In this document: positions 1 through 11,239 of the stretch, piece by piece
Position numbering within the stretch: position 1 is the stretch's first letter
How the letters are laid out: each line of letters opens with the position of its first letter
Program-made: the position numbers and the translations under genes
The notes under the pieces: generated by a model
The model's input: only the letters and a program-made list of their open reading frames with translations
What the model was told of the DNA's origin: nothing
The model's database searches: none
Assembly: GCF_046630445.1 (NCBI RefSeq)
Contig: NC_092343.1
Coordinates: forward strand, 137,075,501-137,139,500
Source: Rutidosis leptorrhynchoides
Lineage: Eukaryota > Streptophyta > Magnoliopsida > Asterales > Asteraceae
DNA: 64,000 nucleotides
Direction: 5' to 3'

Positions 1-16
1 TGAGCTGACCAGATGA

Positions 17-56
17 GGTGCGCGGCGCGCACCCACACCTGTGCGCGGCGTGCACA
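17..56. repeat. Paired GC-rich near-palindromes, outer end of X LTR (A)
   Basis: GTGCGCGGCGCGCAC at 18-32 and the variant GTGCGCGGCGTGCAC at 41-55. Each is a near-perfect palindrome around a central G. They stand out in an AT-rich LTR. Another pair lies near the inner end of the same LTR (2041-2078). Confidence 0.9.
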
Positions 57-750
57 GGGCCTGGCAGCCCGCTGTCCACTTTTTCCAATTTTCGTAAAAA
101 GATCTCTTGCTTCCCGACACTTTTAGACCAAAAGCTTTTCACAACATTTTATATTAGTTAAAACTTACACGTTCCAATAATAAAATGAGTTTTACGAGAC
201 CGGGCCCACATCGACCGTTTTACGACTTTTGTACAAAATACAAATTTTCAACCGTATTGTTTTTAACACAAAATAAATACCGAGCATGGCGATTGAGAAT
301 ATGCTACCCAATCTTAATCAAATTCAAAAGCAAGATCTTCTAAGCAACTACGCAAGTCCACTAGCCCCCACGCTTACCCGATCCACCATCTCCAAGCAAA
401 TCTATAAAAAAGTCAACAACGAGAGGGTAAGCTAATGCTTAGTGAGTGAAAATATACTACATACATATATATGCATAAAATGGACACGTCACACAAATAA
501 TCAAATACCGCATACCGGAGCATCCAAGCATAAAGGCAAGCTAATCTAAGCATACCGTACGATCACTAAGCAACAACCTAAAATACATCAACAAACATAA
601 GTTCACCAACGACGATGTGAACAACGCCAAATAGCTACACCCGGAGGGTTAGCTACATCACAACAATACATCAATATATATAACAATTTATATATAAACG
701 CCCAAGGTTAACCCCTTAACCCAATACCGAAAACCAAATACCACAACGAA

Positions 751-944
751 GATTGGCCGAACAACACAAGCCTTAGTGAATTCGCACAACCCGATATTCA
801 CTTCTTCACCAATTCAACAACTGAGGTTGGCCGAACTACCTGAGCCTTAGTGAATTCGCACAACCCGAGATTCACTACCTCATCAACAAGATGACCGAAC
901 AACCCGAGTCATCATGAATCCGCACTACCCGAGATTCACTACCC
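751..944. repeat. Tandem repeat, about 3 units of 56-70 bases, in X LTR (A)
   Basis: Three imperfect units start near 751, 821 and 889. Each contains 'ttggccgaac' or 'gaccgaacaa', then 'agtgaattcgcac' or a variant, then 'acccgagattcactac'. Copy B carries the same array at about 46003-46196. Confidence 0.8.
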
Positions 945-2040
945 AAAATATTATGCATACGAGCAAACCGATATTCATTTCCCACACCATAACCCACGCC
1001 CTCGGGGTTATAACTCCGAATCATAATCCATGTGATATCGTACACATAAGTGTGCAACTCGCCAACGGTGGTCAACCAAAACGCACAACCGTGCCAATTG
1101 GATGTATTACAAGTCCATAAAAATCCACCTATATGTGAAGTGAGCTCTATAACCGAGAACCACTTCACCCGACCCGCACCCATCCTACACATACATATAC
1201 ACATAGGATATTAAAACTCACCTTGTCGTCTTGATGAATGCTTCCAAGTAATCCGCAACTCGTCAATGGAAAGTACCTATTCCTTTATCACAATTACAAC
1301 AACACACTTAGAGTCGATTTACAACCAACCCAATTCGACACTTAGTGCAAATTCGACCAATTGCACTCATAAACACAAAACGCGTCCAAACTAACCAATA
1401 ATCACTAATCACAAGCGAACATGGTTCTAATATGCCAATGAACCCAATCTTAAGTGTTAAACACTTATCAATCTCAAAATCAACCAAAAACCCTAATTTT
1501 GACTCAATTCCAAAATTAGTCTTTCAAACACACAAAAAGGGTTCCAATACTTCCATAATCACTAAACCTAGTGATTAAACCCAATTACAAGTCCTAATCA
1601 TAACCAATTTGTACACCAACCCAAAATCTACCAACAATAACAATAAACCCGATTACAAGCAACACTAAACTCACTTCATGAGTTTAAATGGGTTTATCAA
1701 CAATTTAAGTTCAAACCCTAACTTGAATATCAAAATCAAACAATGAAATTCGGATTTAGAACTTACCACAACAACCAAAATGAAGCTAATAACGAGGTGA
1801 ACAACTTTAAAACCCGAGACTTTGATCAATTCAAACTCCTTCCTCTCCAAAGCCCCAATTCTCTCACTAGAATTCTCCTTCTCTCTCTAAGATACTTGAG
1901 AGTGATGAATGGATGTGAAAATGATCTAAAAGTGGATCCAAACCAGCTGATAAGGCCTGAGATCCGGCCTCAAATGAAAAGACCAAAAAGCCCTTCATTA
2001 AACTTAAAATAGAAAAAGGCAGAATTCTGTCGCTGGGCAT

Positions 2041-2078
2041 GTGCGCGGCGCGCACAGCTTATGGTGCGCGGCGCGCAC
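2041..2078. repeat. Paired GC-rich near-palindromes, inner end of X LTR (A)
   Basis: Two exact copies of GTGCGCGGCGCGCAC at 2041-2055 and 2064-2078, separated by eight bases. Their flanks (TG...CA, then GG...CC) are in the reverse order of the outer pair at 18-55. Confidence 0.9.
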
Positions 2079-2180
2079 CCATGTCTGGGCAGAATCTAAA
2101 CTTTGTTTAATTACACAATGCTTGCCCACTAAACGTACATCATTTAAAACTCTGTGTGCCATAATTATTGGGGTCTTACA

Positions 2181-2618
2181 ACTCTCCCCCACTTAGAATC
2201 GATCACGTCCTCGTGATCCTCATCACTTAACCAAATGGGCCACACTCCACGGTCCTCAAACATAAGTCCCAATTCGACTTTCCTAAGCAATTCTTCCCAA
2301 TGAATCGCTTAACAACTAAATCGTCACCGCAATTTATCAAATCCGCAAATCCGAGCATTAAAACTTGCTCAATCCCTCACATCAGGAAAAACTCAATCAA
2401 TCTCTTACCGAGATATCAATCCCTTAGCGTACCCTTACTGAGTACAATGCTAAAAGCAACCAAGTCTCAACCTAAGGTCAACAACTCGAAATGATGAAGA
2501 TCGAACCAAACGAATCCTTACGGATAACACCAATCACTAAACACCCGTTGTAGTGCACAATATGACCAATACGCAACTATCGTAACATCACAAGCAACGG
2601 CTAAAACCGATAGCGCCC
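2181..2618 (-). mobile_element. X element 3' untranslated tail and polypurine tract (A)
   Basis: Read on the minus strand, this stretch joins the broken Y integrase (about 2618) to the X LTR (2180). It ends with the tract CTAAGTGGGGGAGAGT (2181-2196) directly before the LTR, the expected plus-strand priming site. No convincing domain is visible; a short open stretch before the tract could be the end of an X polyprotein, but I cannot identify it. Confidence 0.7.
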
Positions 2619-4483
2619 CAACCAAAAATGTTTCTTGAGATCCTTGTACATCTTCCCCGTTCCAGGATGTATTGAGTATCTGGTTTTATGAGCTTCTCTA
2701 AGTACCATTTCTCTCATATCTCCAAATTTTGGTACCCAAATCCTTTCAGCCCTATACTGGGTTCCGTCTTCCCGAATATTAAGATGCTTCTCCGATCCTT
2801 TGGGTATTTCATCCTTTAAATTTCCCTCTTTTAAAACTCCTTGTTGCGCCTCCTTTATTTGAGTAGTAAGGTTATTGTGAATCATTATATTCATAGATTT
2901 TACTCGAATGGGTTCTCTGTCCTTTCTGCTCAAGGCGTCGGCTACCACATTTCCCTTCACCGGGTGGTAACGAATCTCAAAGTCGTAATCATTCAACAAT
3001 TCAATCCACCTACGCTGCCTCATATTCAGTTGTTTCTGATTAAATATGTGTTGAAGACTTTTGTGGTCGGTATATATAATACTTTTGACCCCATATAAGT
3101 AGTGCCTCCAAGTCTTTAATGCAAAAACAACCGCGCCTAATTCCAAATCATGCGTCGTATAATTTTGTTCGTGAATCTTCAATTGTCTAGACGCATAAGC
3201 AATTACTTTCGTTCGTTACATTAATACACAATCGAGACCTTGCTTTGAGGCATCACAATATATCACAAAATCATCATTCCCTTCAGGTAATAACAATATA
3301 GGTGCCATAGTTAACTTTTTCTTCAATAACTGAAACGCTTTCTCTTGTTCATCCTTCCATTCAAATTTCTTCCCTTTATGCGTTAATGCAGTCAAGGGTT
3401 TTGCTATTTTGGAAAAGTCTTGGATGAACCTTCTGTAGTAACCAGCTAGTCCTAAAAACTGGCTTATGTGTTTCGGAGTTTTCGGGGTTTCCCACTTTTT
3501 AACGGTTTCAATCTTTGCTGGATCCACCTGAATACCTTCTTTGTTCACTATGTGACCGAGGAATTGAACTTCTTCCAACCAAAATGCACACTTTGAAAAT
3601 TTAGCGTACAGTTTTTCTTTCCTCAGCGACTCTAGCACTTTTCTCATATATTCTTCGTGCTCTTGATCATTCTTCGTGTAAATAAGTATGTCATCGATGA
3701 AAACAATGACAAACTTGTCAAGATATGGCCCGCACACTCGGTTCATGAGGTCCATGAACACAGCTGGTGCGTTAGTAAATCCAAATGGCATAACCATAAA
3801 CTCGTAATGACCGTAACGTGTCCTAAAAGCAGTCTTTGGAATATCATCCTCCTTCACCCGCATTTGATGATACCCAGAACATAAATCAATCTTGATGTTA
3901 AGTTGGTCAACTCTCGATAGTCGATACACAACCTGAATGTACCATCTTTCTTCTTGACAAACAAAACAGGAGCTCCCCATGGTGATGTGCTTGGTAGAAT
4001 GAAACCACGCTCTAAAAGTTCTTGTAATTGGCTCTGAAGTTCCTTCATTTCGCTAGTTGCGAGTCTGTATGGAGCACGATCTATTGGTGCAGCTCCCGGT
4101 ACAAGGTCTATTTGAAATTCAACGGATCGGTGTGGAGGTAGTCCCGGTAATTCTTTCGGAAATACATCGGGAAATTCTTTTGCGACGGGAATATCATTGA
4201 TGTTCTTTTCTTCGGAATTAACTTTCTCGACGTGTGCTAGCACAGCATAGCAACCTTTTCTTATTAGTTTTTGTGCCTTCAGGTTACTAATAAGATTTAA
4301 CTTTGAGTTGCTCTTTTCTCCGTACACCATTAAGGGTTTTCCTTTTTCTCGTATAATGCGAATTGCATTTTTGTAACAAACGATCTCTGCCTTCACTTCT
4401 TTCAACCAGTCCATACCGATTATCACATCAAAACTCCCTAACTCTACTGGTATTAGGTCAATCTTAAATGTTTCGCTAACCAT
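2601..4483 (-). pseudogene. Y element pol: RT, RNase H, start of integrase (A)
   Basis: Minus-strand gypsy pol. It runs from the protease-RT linker ([10 protein letters not shown]), through RT with [15 protein letters not shown] and the catalytic VFIDDILIY, to RNase H ([26 protein letters not shown]) and the first residues of the integrase zinc region ([14 protein letters not shown]). It then stops abruptly near 2618 in X sequence, so the integrase core is missing. Defects: a 69-base RT deletion relative to copy B plus a one-base frameshift near 3890-3920, and an in-frame TAA at 3216-3218 where related proteins have Gln. That stop is shared with copy B and so predates the duplication. Confidence 0.9.
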
Positions 4484-4489
4484 TTTAAT

Positions 4490-5988
4490 TTATCGATTCA
4501 AACATATATTATCTGCTGAAATTAATTTACCATTTGCTAATTCGAGTAAAAATTTACTATCCAAAGGCGTCAATGGGAAATTTAATTTAGCACAAAATTC
4601 TATACTCATATAGCTTCTATCCACACCCGAATCAAATAAAACATAAGAAGATTTATCGTCAATAAGAAACGTACCCGTAACAAGCTCCGGGCCTTCATGT
4701 GCTTCTGCCGCATTAATATTGAAAACTCTTCCATGGCCCTGCCCATTAGTATTCCCTAGATTCGGGCAATTTCTAATAATATGGCCCGGTTTTCCACATT
4801 TATAACAAACAGCGTTGGTATTACTTGCTCCGACACTATTCGTTTCGACATTACTTGTTCCGGCATTATTTGCTCCCTTAGTTCTGTTAAACTTTAGTCC
4901 GTAGACCTCACACTTTATCTCACTATGACCATTTCTTTTACACCTGTTGCAAAATGTCGTGCAAAACCCCTGGTGATTTTCTTCACACCTATGACATGGC
5001 TGTTTTTGGTTTTTGTTGCCGTTGTTGTTATTGAGGTTGTTGTTGGGATTGTTATTGTTGTTGAAACGGTTGTTGTAGTTGTTGTTGTTGTTGGGATGTT
5101 TGTTGTTGTTATTGTTAGGATTGAAGTTATTGTTGCGATTATTGTTGCAGTTGTTGGGATAGTTGTTGCGATTGTGGTTGTAATTGTTATCGTTGTTGTA
5201 CTGGTGACTCTTGTCATCGTTTTCCTCCCACTTCCTCTTGAGTTGTTTTGTGTTGGCTTCTTCAGCCACCTACTCTTTAATTCTTCCCTCAATCTGATTT
5301 ATGAGTTTATGAGCCATTCGACTTGCCTTCTGTATAGAAGCGGGCTCGTGTGAACTTACATCTTCTTAAATCCTTACTGGTAACCCTTTTACAAATGCAT
5401 CGATCTTCTCTTCTTCATCTTCGAATGCTCCCAGACACAATAGGCACAACTTTGTGAATCGTCGTTCATATGTGGTAACGTCAAACCCTTGTGTTCGTAA
5501 CTCTCTAAGTTCTGCCTTGAGTTTATTGACTTCGTTTCTAGGACGGTACTGCTCGTTCATCAATTGCTTGAATGCCGACCACGGTAGTGCGTATGCAGCA
5601 TTTCGTCCTACCTGTTCAAGATAGGTGTTCCACCACGTTAACGCAGTACCTGCGAAGCGTACTTAACTTTGTCCTCTTCAGTACACTTACTTATGGCAAA
5701 CACCGATTTGACTTTCTCGATCCACCGTTTCAATCCAATTGGTCCTTCGGTTCCATCAAATTCCAAAGGTTTGTAGGCAGTGAATTCTTTGTAGGTGCAT
5801 CCTACACGATTTCTTGAGCCGTTAGCTGCATTGCTAGATTCAGAGTTATTGTTGGTATGTAGCGCAGCCTGTACTGCGGCTATGTTTGCAGCAAGAAAGG
5901 TACGAAATTCATCTTCGCTTATATTCATGGTTTGTCGAGTCGTCGGTGCCATTTCCTTCAAAATAGCCAACTGAATCGAGTTAATCAT
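4490..5988 (-). pseudogene. Y element gag, zinc knuckles and protease (A)
   Basis: The polyprotein begins at 5988 (MINSIQLAILKEMAPTTRQT). A Retrotrans_gag domain follows (LKRWIEKVKSVF), then an Asn-rich tract written as GTT repeats on the plus strand (about 5020-5200). Next come a CX2CX4HX4C-type knuckle (CYKCGKPGHIIRNC, about 4770-4810) and the aspartic protease site VLFDSG (about 4640). A 10-base deletion near 5655 and further frame breaks split gag, and a TAA at 4490-4492, shared with copy B, separates protease from RT. The protease site reads DSGV here but DSGA in copy B. It cannot encode functional Gag-Pol. Confidence 0.9.
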
Positions 5989-6084
5989 ACAGAATATTAA
6001 GAGTAGTCAATAGTATTTCGTAGCATAATATGAACTCATTTATAAAAGCTTTTTCTTCATAATAGCATTTTATAAGTTTAAATT

Positions 6085-6101
6085 CGGGTACTACCTACCC
6101 G
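6085..6101 (-). promoter_or_regulatory. Conserved hairpin motif between Y gag and F-box (A)
   Basis: The minus strand reads CGGGTAGGTAGTACCCG: a perfect six-base stem (CGGGTA/TACCCG) with a five-base loop. Close matches occur inside E2 (28416-28432) and E1 (39483-39499). The left half recurs immediately before the 3' LTRs of E1 and E2. The role is unknown; a second plus-strand priming site or an RNA structure is possible. Confidence 0.65.
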
Positions 6102-6275
6102 TTAAGTTCATACTTAGTAGCTAATATACAATTCAACTACTACAATTCCATATGAAAAACTGATTATAATAATATATCACATATAAATATTCTTCAAACT
6201 TACAACATCGCTATATTACATATAACATGAAATATAGTACACTTTGATACAGGACAGTTTTGAAGATAAACCTAG

Positions 6276-6995
6276 TTAATACGCAAGTTGTTCAACAAAG
6301 GAAATAAAGACACGTAATTCATAATTCCAGAAACAAGTCATGCATTCTGGTTTTACTAAGACGACTTCCCATCCTTGGTCTTGTGGAAAATAACCGTTAT
6401 GACCATTGGCTAGGCAGCATGTTGTAACGTCGTCAAAAGGACGACGGTTTCGTAATGTCCAACAGCCCCGTAATAATCTAAAAACCTTATTTCTCACCCC
6501 AACTACTGAAGCCGTCACTTGTGGGAAAGTTTTATTTAAAAGCTGCAATCCGATGTTCTTTTTCTTACTTTGGTAAGAAGCGAACATCACTAACCCGTAA
6601 GCATAACATGCTTCATTATGTTGCATGTTAGAAGCTCTTTCTAATTCACGAAATCCTATGTTGGGATATGTTGAGTCAAAATAGGTTCTTAACCCGTAGC
6701 GTAAAATCGCATTTGGGTTCCCCGCATTTAACGCTTTAAATAAAACACGGCGTAACTTACGGTCTCCCCAATGTGATATACCCCACCTATCAACGGAAAG
6801 CCTTTTATAAACTAAGGCATTTCCGGAAAGTCTTTCAAATGTTTGACAAGTTAATTTCGCCATAACTAAATGTGCTGATGAATTCTGACCGACTCTAGAC
6901 AAGATTTCCTCAATCATATCCTCTGGTAGGTCTTCTAAAATATTCGGTCGTCTACCCTTAACGTCCATTTTGTTTTTATACTGTAAAATAGACAA
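6276..6995 (-). CDS. F-box protein, At2g35280/At1g67623-like, captured in Y retrotransposon (A)
   Basis: Uninterrupted 239-residue ORF between the Y primer site and gag, on the Y coding strand. An F-box core, LPEDMIEEILSRV, is at residues 23-35 and is followed by typical F-box residues to about 65. Residues about 90-145 (NAGNPNAILRYGL; ASNMQHNEACYAYGLVMF) resemble the Sel1-like repeat region of Arabidopsis At2g35280/At1g67623-type F-box proteins. The C-terminal part has CMTCFWNYELRVF at 218-230, also like that group. Known role of the family: substrate adaptor in SCF ubiquitin ligases. The target is unknown. Met-10 is an alternative start. It is not part of normal gypsy elements, so it looks captured. 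Copy B is also intact, with six residue differences. Confidence 0.85.
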   Translation of the reverse strand: MSILQYKNKMDVKGRRPNILEDLPEDMIEEILSRVGQNSSAHLVMAKLTCQTFERLSGNALVYKRLSVDRWGISHWGDRKLRRVLFKALNAGNPNAILRYGLRTYFDSTYPNIGFRELERASNMQHNEACYAYGLVMFASYQSKKKNIGLQLLNKTFPQVTASVVGVRNKVFRLLRGCWTLRNRRPFDDVTTCCLANGHNGYFPQDQGWEVVLVKPECMTCFWNYELRVFISFVEQLAY

Positions 6996-7201
6996 GGATT
7001 AGATTCGTAAAAGATAATTAACAAACAATACAAGCAATTTTTATATAGAACATAAAAGTATAAGCACACTATAATACATATAATACACAACATGATTACA
7101 ACCCTTTAATCTGAATCACCGGTTTCTTCTTCTTCGGACTTGGTTCGTTTTCCTTATTTTTTAGGAATATATGCTGTTCCTCTAATATGAGCCATCATTT
7201 T

Positions 7202-7741
7202 TTATAATGGTTTAGAAAAAACTGGTGGTTTAGAGGTTCCCGGGTCATTGTTACATTTTAGGAAATACGGATGTTGTCGATACATATAAAGTTCATCGGG
7301 GTTGGAATCGGGTTTCTCTATTTTTATACCTTTTCCCTTATTATTTTCTTTCGCTTTATTAAATTGGGCCGAGGTAATTTCTATAACATCATCGGAATCC
7401 TCATCGGAATCCGATTCATCGAAAAATTGGTAATCTTCCCAATATTTTGCTTCCTCGGCGGAAACACCATTGACCATTATTAACTTTGGTCCGTTGGTTG
7501 AGGATTTTATTTTATTTAATCGATTTACTATAGGTATCAATATTTCTTCCTCCAGAACCTCTTCTTCTTCTGGTTCCTCCTCTTCCAATTCCTCATCTTC
7601 TAGTTCCTCTTCTTCCGGTTCCTCCTCTTCCGGTTCCTCCTCCTCCGGTTCCTCTTCGGGAATTTGTGAATCTTCCCAAAATATATTCGACTCTTCATTA
7701 TTATTAGGTGAATCAATGGGATTTGTAGTAGAGGTAGACAT
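7202..7741 (-). CDS. Glu-rich acidic protein of Y element, unknown function (A)
   Basis: 179-residue ORF, the first after the Y primer site, 206 bases upstream of the F-box ORF and on the same strand. Residues about 25-70 are almost entirely Glu/Pro/Asp. The middle has SVSAEEAKYWED-like sequence and an acidic serine cluster (DESDSDEDSDD), possible CK2 sites, then a basic stretch (NKAKENNKGKGIKIEK). The tail is YMYRQHPYFLKCNND. I do not recognise the family. After its TAA stop the same frame continues, and in copy B it stays open for about 30 more codons (see 52438-52527); in copy A that extension has a second stop. Possible alternatives are an ORF related to the acidic N-terminus of other gypsy gag proteins, or a captured host gene. 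Confidence 0.6.
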   Translation of the reverse strand: MSTSTTNPIDSPNNNEESNIFWEDSQIPEEEPEEEEPEEEEPEEEELEDEELEEEEPEEEEVLEEEILIPIVNRLNKIKSSTNGPKLIMVNGVSAEEAKYWEDYQFFDESDSDEDSDDVIEITSAQFNKAKENNKGKGIKIEKPDSNPDELYMYRQHPYFLKCNNDPGTSKPPVFSKPL

Positions 7742-7881
7742 CTATTACACAATATCAAACACGTTAAGAGATTAATATATCACATAATATTTACATGTTA
7801 ACAATATATAGTTTCCAACAAAAAAATATGTTAAGCAATCGTTTTTTTTTTTTTTTTTTTAAAAAAATACGGTCGAAGTCC

Positions 7882-7927
7882 AGACTCACTAATGCATCCT
7901 AACAAACTCGGTAAGACACATTAATGC
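7882..7927 (-). promoter_or_regulatory. Leader direct repeat downstream of Y primer site (A)
   Basis: On the minus strand GCATTAATGTGTCT (7914-7927) and GCATTAGTGAGTCT (7882-7895) lie 32 bases apart, just downstream of the primer site. The same pair, 33 bases apart, is found in E2 and E1, and a degenerate pair in W. The position suits a packaging or dimerisation signal, but that is inference. Confidence 0.65.
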
Positions 7928-7952
7928 AATTTTATGGTTCTCTAAGACCAAC

Positions 7953-7965
7953 GCTCGGATACCAA
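7953..7965 (-). promoter_or_regulatory. Y primer-binding site (A)
   Basis: The minus strand reads TTGGTATCCGAGC directly next to the LTR end. It differs by one base from the tRNA-iMet complement TGGTATCAGAGC found in E2 and E1. Copy B has the same variant. Confidence 0.85.
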
Positions 7966-7966
7966 C

Positions 7967-10900
7967 TGAAATGTCCCGTTCATATTGATTATAAACGTTC
8001 CATATTAATTGATTTTGTCGCGAGGTTTTGACCTCTATATGAGACTTTTTTCAAAGACTGCATTCATTTTTAAAATAACCATAACCTTTATTTTATCGAT
8101 AAAGGTTTAAAAAGCATTACGTAGATTATCAAATAATGATAATCTAAAATATACCGTTTACATACGACCATTACATAATGGTTTACAATAAGAACATATT
8201 ACATCAAAAATAAGTTTCTTGAATGCAGTTTTTACATAATATCATACAAGCATGGACTCCAAATCTTGTCCTTATTTTAGTATGCAACAACGGAAGCTCT
8301 TAATAATCACCTGAGAATAAACATGCTTAAAACGTCAACAAAAATGTTGGTGAGTTATCAGTTTATCCTATATATTATCAAATCATAATAATAGACCACA
8401 AGATTTCATATTTCAATATACATCCCATACATAGAGATAAAATTCATTCATATGGTGAACACCTGTTAACTGACATTAACAAGATGCATTTTAGAATATC
8501 CCCTATCATTCCGAGAAATCCTTCGGACATGATAAAAACGAATTCGAAGTACTAAAGCATCCGGTACTTTGGATGGGGTTCGTTAGGCCCAATAGATCTA
8601 TCTTTAGGATTCGCGTCAATTAGTAGATCGGTTTACTAATTCTTAGGTTACCAAGCAAAAGGGGCATATTCGGCTTCGATCATTCACCCATATAATGTAG
8701 TTTCAATTACTTGTGTCTATTTCGTAAAACATTTATAAAACTGCATGTATTCTCATCCCAAAATATTAGATTTTAAAAGTGGGACTATAACTCACTTTCA
8801 CAGATTTTTACTTCGTCGGAAAATAAGACTTGGCCACTGGTCGATTCACGAACCTATAACAAATATGTACATATATATCAAAGTATGTTCAAAATATATT
8901 TACAACACTTTTAATACATTTTGATGTTTTAAATTTATTAAGTCAGCTGTTCTCGTTAGTAACCTACAACTAGTTGTCCCAAGTTAGATGTACAGAAAAA
9001 AATGATATATATTATCTTGAATCAATCCACGACCCAGTGTATACACGTCACAGGCTAGATCACAACTCAAAGTATATATATATTTGGAATCAACCTCAAC
9101 CCTGTATAGCTAACTTCCACATTACTGCATATAGAGTGTCTATGGTTGTTCCAAATAATATATACACATGGGTCGATATGATATGTCAAAATATTTACAT
9201 ACGTGTCTATGGTATCCCAAGATTACATAATATATTAGAATACATATATAATACAATATAAGTTAGCTAGGATATAATTAATATAGATTTGTTACCAATT
9301 TTTACGTAGCTACAACAAGAAAAAATTATCCAATCTTGTTTTACCCATAACTTCTTCATTTTAAATCCGATTTAAGTGAATCAAATTGCTATGGTTTCAT
9401 ATTGAACTCTATTTTATGAATCTAAATATAAAAAGTATAGGTTTAGAGTCGAAAATATAAGTTACAAGTCATTTTTGTAAAGGTAGTCATTTCAGTCGAA
9501 AGAACGACGTCTAGATGACCATTTTAGAAAACATACTTCCACTTTGAGTTTAACCCTGATTTTTGGATATAGTTTCATGTTCATAATAAATATCATTTTC
9601 CCAGAAGAACAACTTTTAAATCAAAGTTTAACATAGTTTTTAATTAACTAACCCAAAACAGCCCGCGGTGTTACTACGACGGCGTATATCCGGTTTTACG
9701 GTATTTTTCGTGTTTTCCAGTTTTAAATCATTAAGTTAGCATATCATATAGATATATAACATATGTTTATTTGATTTTAAAAGTCAAGTTAGAAGGATTA
9801 ACTTTTATTTGCGAACAAGTTTAGAATTAACTAAACTATGTTCTAGTGATTACATGTTCAAACCTTCGAATAAGATAGCATTATATGTATGAATCGAATG
9901 ATGTTATGGACATCATTACTACCTCAAGTTTTCTGGATAAAGCTACTGGAAATGATAAAAATAGATCTAGCTTCAAAGGATCTTGGATGGCTTGAAAGTT
10001 CTTGAAATAGAATCATGACACGAAAACAAGTTCAAGTAAAATTTTCACTCGAAATAAGATTGTTATAGTTATAGAAGTTGAATCAAAGTTTGAATATGAG
10101 TATTACCTTGTATTAGAAAGATATCTTACTGTAAATAAGAAAGATTTCTTGAGGTTGGATGATCACTCTACAAGATTGGAAGTAAGCTAGCAAACTTGGA
10201 AGTATTCTTGATTTTATGAAACTAGAACTTGTAGAATTTATGAAGAACACTTAGAACTTGAAGATAGAACTTGAGAGAGATCAATTAGATGAATAAAATT
10301 GAAGAATGAAAGTGTTTATAGGTGTTTTTGGTCGTTGGTATATGGATTAGATATAAAGGATATGTAATTTTGTTTTCATGTAAATAAGTCATGAATGATT
10401 ACTCATATTTTTGTAATTTTATGAGATATTTCATGCTAGTTGTCAAATGATGGTTCCCACATGTGTTAGGTGACTCACATGGGCTGCTAAGAGCTGATCA
10501 TTGGAGTGTATATACCAATAGTACATACATCTAAAAGCTGTGTATTGTACGAGTACGAATACGGGTGCATACGAGTAGAATTGTTGATGAAACTGAACGA
10601 GGATGTAATTGTAAGCATTTTTTTTTAACTAGAAGTATTTTGATAAGTGTCTTGAAGTCTTTAAAAAGTGTATGAATACATATTAAAACACTACATGTAT
10701 ATACATTTTAACTGAGTCGTTAAGTCATCGTTAGTCGTTACATGTAAGTGTTGTTTTGAAACCTTTAGGTTAACGATCTTGTTAAATGTTGTTAACCCAT
10801 TGTTTATTAAATCAAATGAGATGTTAAATTATTACATTATCATGATATCATGATGTATTAATATATCTTAATATGATATATATACATTAAATGTCGTTAC

Positions 10901-11239
10901 AACAATAATCGTTACATATATGTCTCGTTTCAAAATCATTAAGTTAGTAGTCTTGTTTTTACATATGTAGTTCATTGTTAATATACTTAATGATATGTTA
11001 CTTATCATAATATCATGTTAACTATATATATGTCCATATATATGTCATCATATAGTTTTTACAAGTTTTAACGTTCGTGAATCACCGGTCAACTTGGGTG
11101 GTCAATTGTCTATATGAAACCTATTTCAATTAATCAAGTCTTAACAAGTTTGATTGCTTAACATGTTGGAAACACTTAATCATGTAAGTATAAATTTCAT
11201 TTAATATATATAAACATGGAAAAGTTCGGGTCACTACAG
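7967..11239 (-). mobile_element. Y element 5' LTR (A)
   Basis: The 3273-base LTR runs on the minus strand from TGTAGTGACCCG (11239) to ...GGGACATTTCA (7967), next to the primer site. It is AT-rich and has no credible protein gene. A likely TATA element is CTATAAACAC on the minus strand (plus 'gtgtttatag', 10312-10321). It carries the LTR core block shared with W, E1 and E2 (about 8570-8775) and a module also found inside E1 (about 9030-9200). Z sequence begins directly at 11240, so Y inserted into Z. Its partner LTR was lost with the Y 3' half. Confidence 0.9.
8572..8615 (-). promoter_or_regulatory. Conserved LTR core motif (Y, A)
   Basis: On the minus strand: GCGAATCCTAAAGATAGATC, then TATTGGGCC and an 'aaccccatcc' block. 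The same string recurs with few changes in the LTRs of E2 (26592-26640), E1 (33838-33874 and its partner) and W (20741-20780), although these LTRs otherwise differ strongly. Confidence 0.75.

Larger units (their letters stand above)
1..2180 (-). mobile_element. X element 3' LTR, copy A (left end cut by window)
   Basis: In minus orientation this LTR begins TGTAAGACCCC at 2180, directly after a purine-rich tract. Its other end (seen only in copy B) is GGGTCGTTACA. No protein gene is credible in it; short ORFs here are chance. It contains four GC-rich near-palindromes and a roughly 70-base tandem repeat, annotated separately. Being downstream of a polypurine tract, it is the 3' LTR of a minus-strand gypsy-type element whose body is otherwise missing. 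Confidence 0.85.

Noticed and set aside
875..1204. 109-codon minus-strand ORF in X LTR (also 46126-46455)
   Set aside because: It lies on the tandem repeat region of the LTR and has no domain; presence in both copies reflects the duplication.
2300..2494. Plus-strand ORF in X tail (also 47500-47745)
   Set aside because: Antisense to the element and without domain similarity.
4925..5353. Plus-strand Val-rich ORF opposite Y gag (also 50019-50675)
   Set aside because: Antisense reading of the GTT/AAC repeat that encodes the Gag Asn tract.
7470..7775. Plus-strand Ser/Gly-rich ORF opposite the acidic ORF (also 52634-53047)
   Set aside because: Shadow of the Glu-codon repeat on the other strand.
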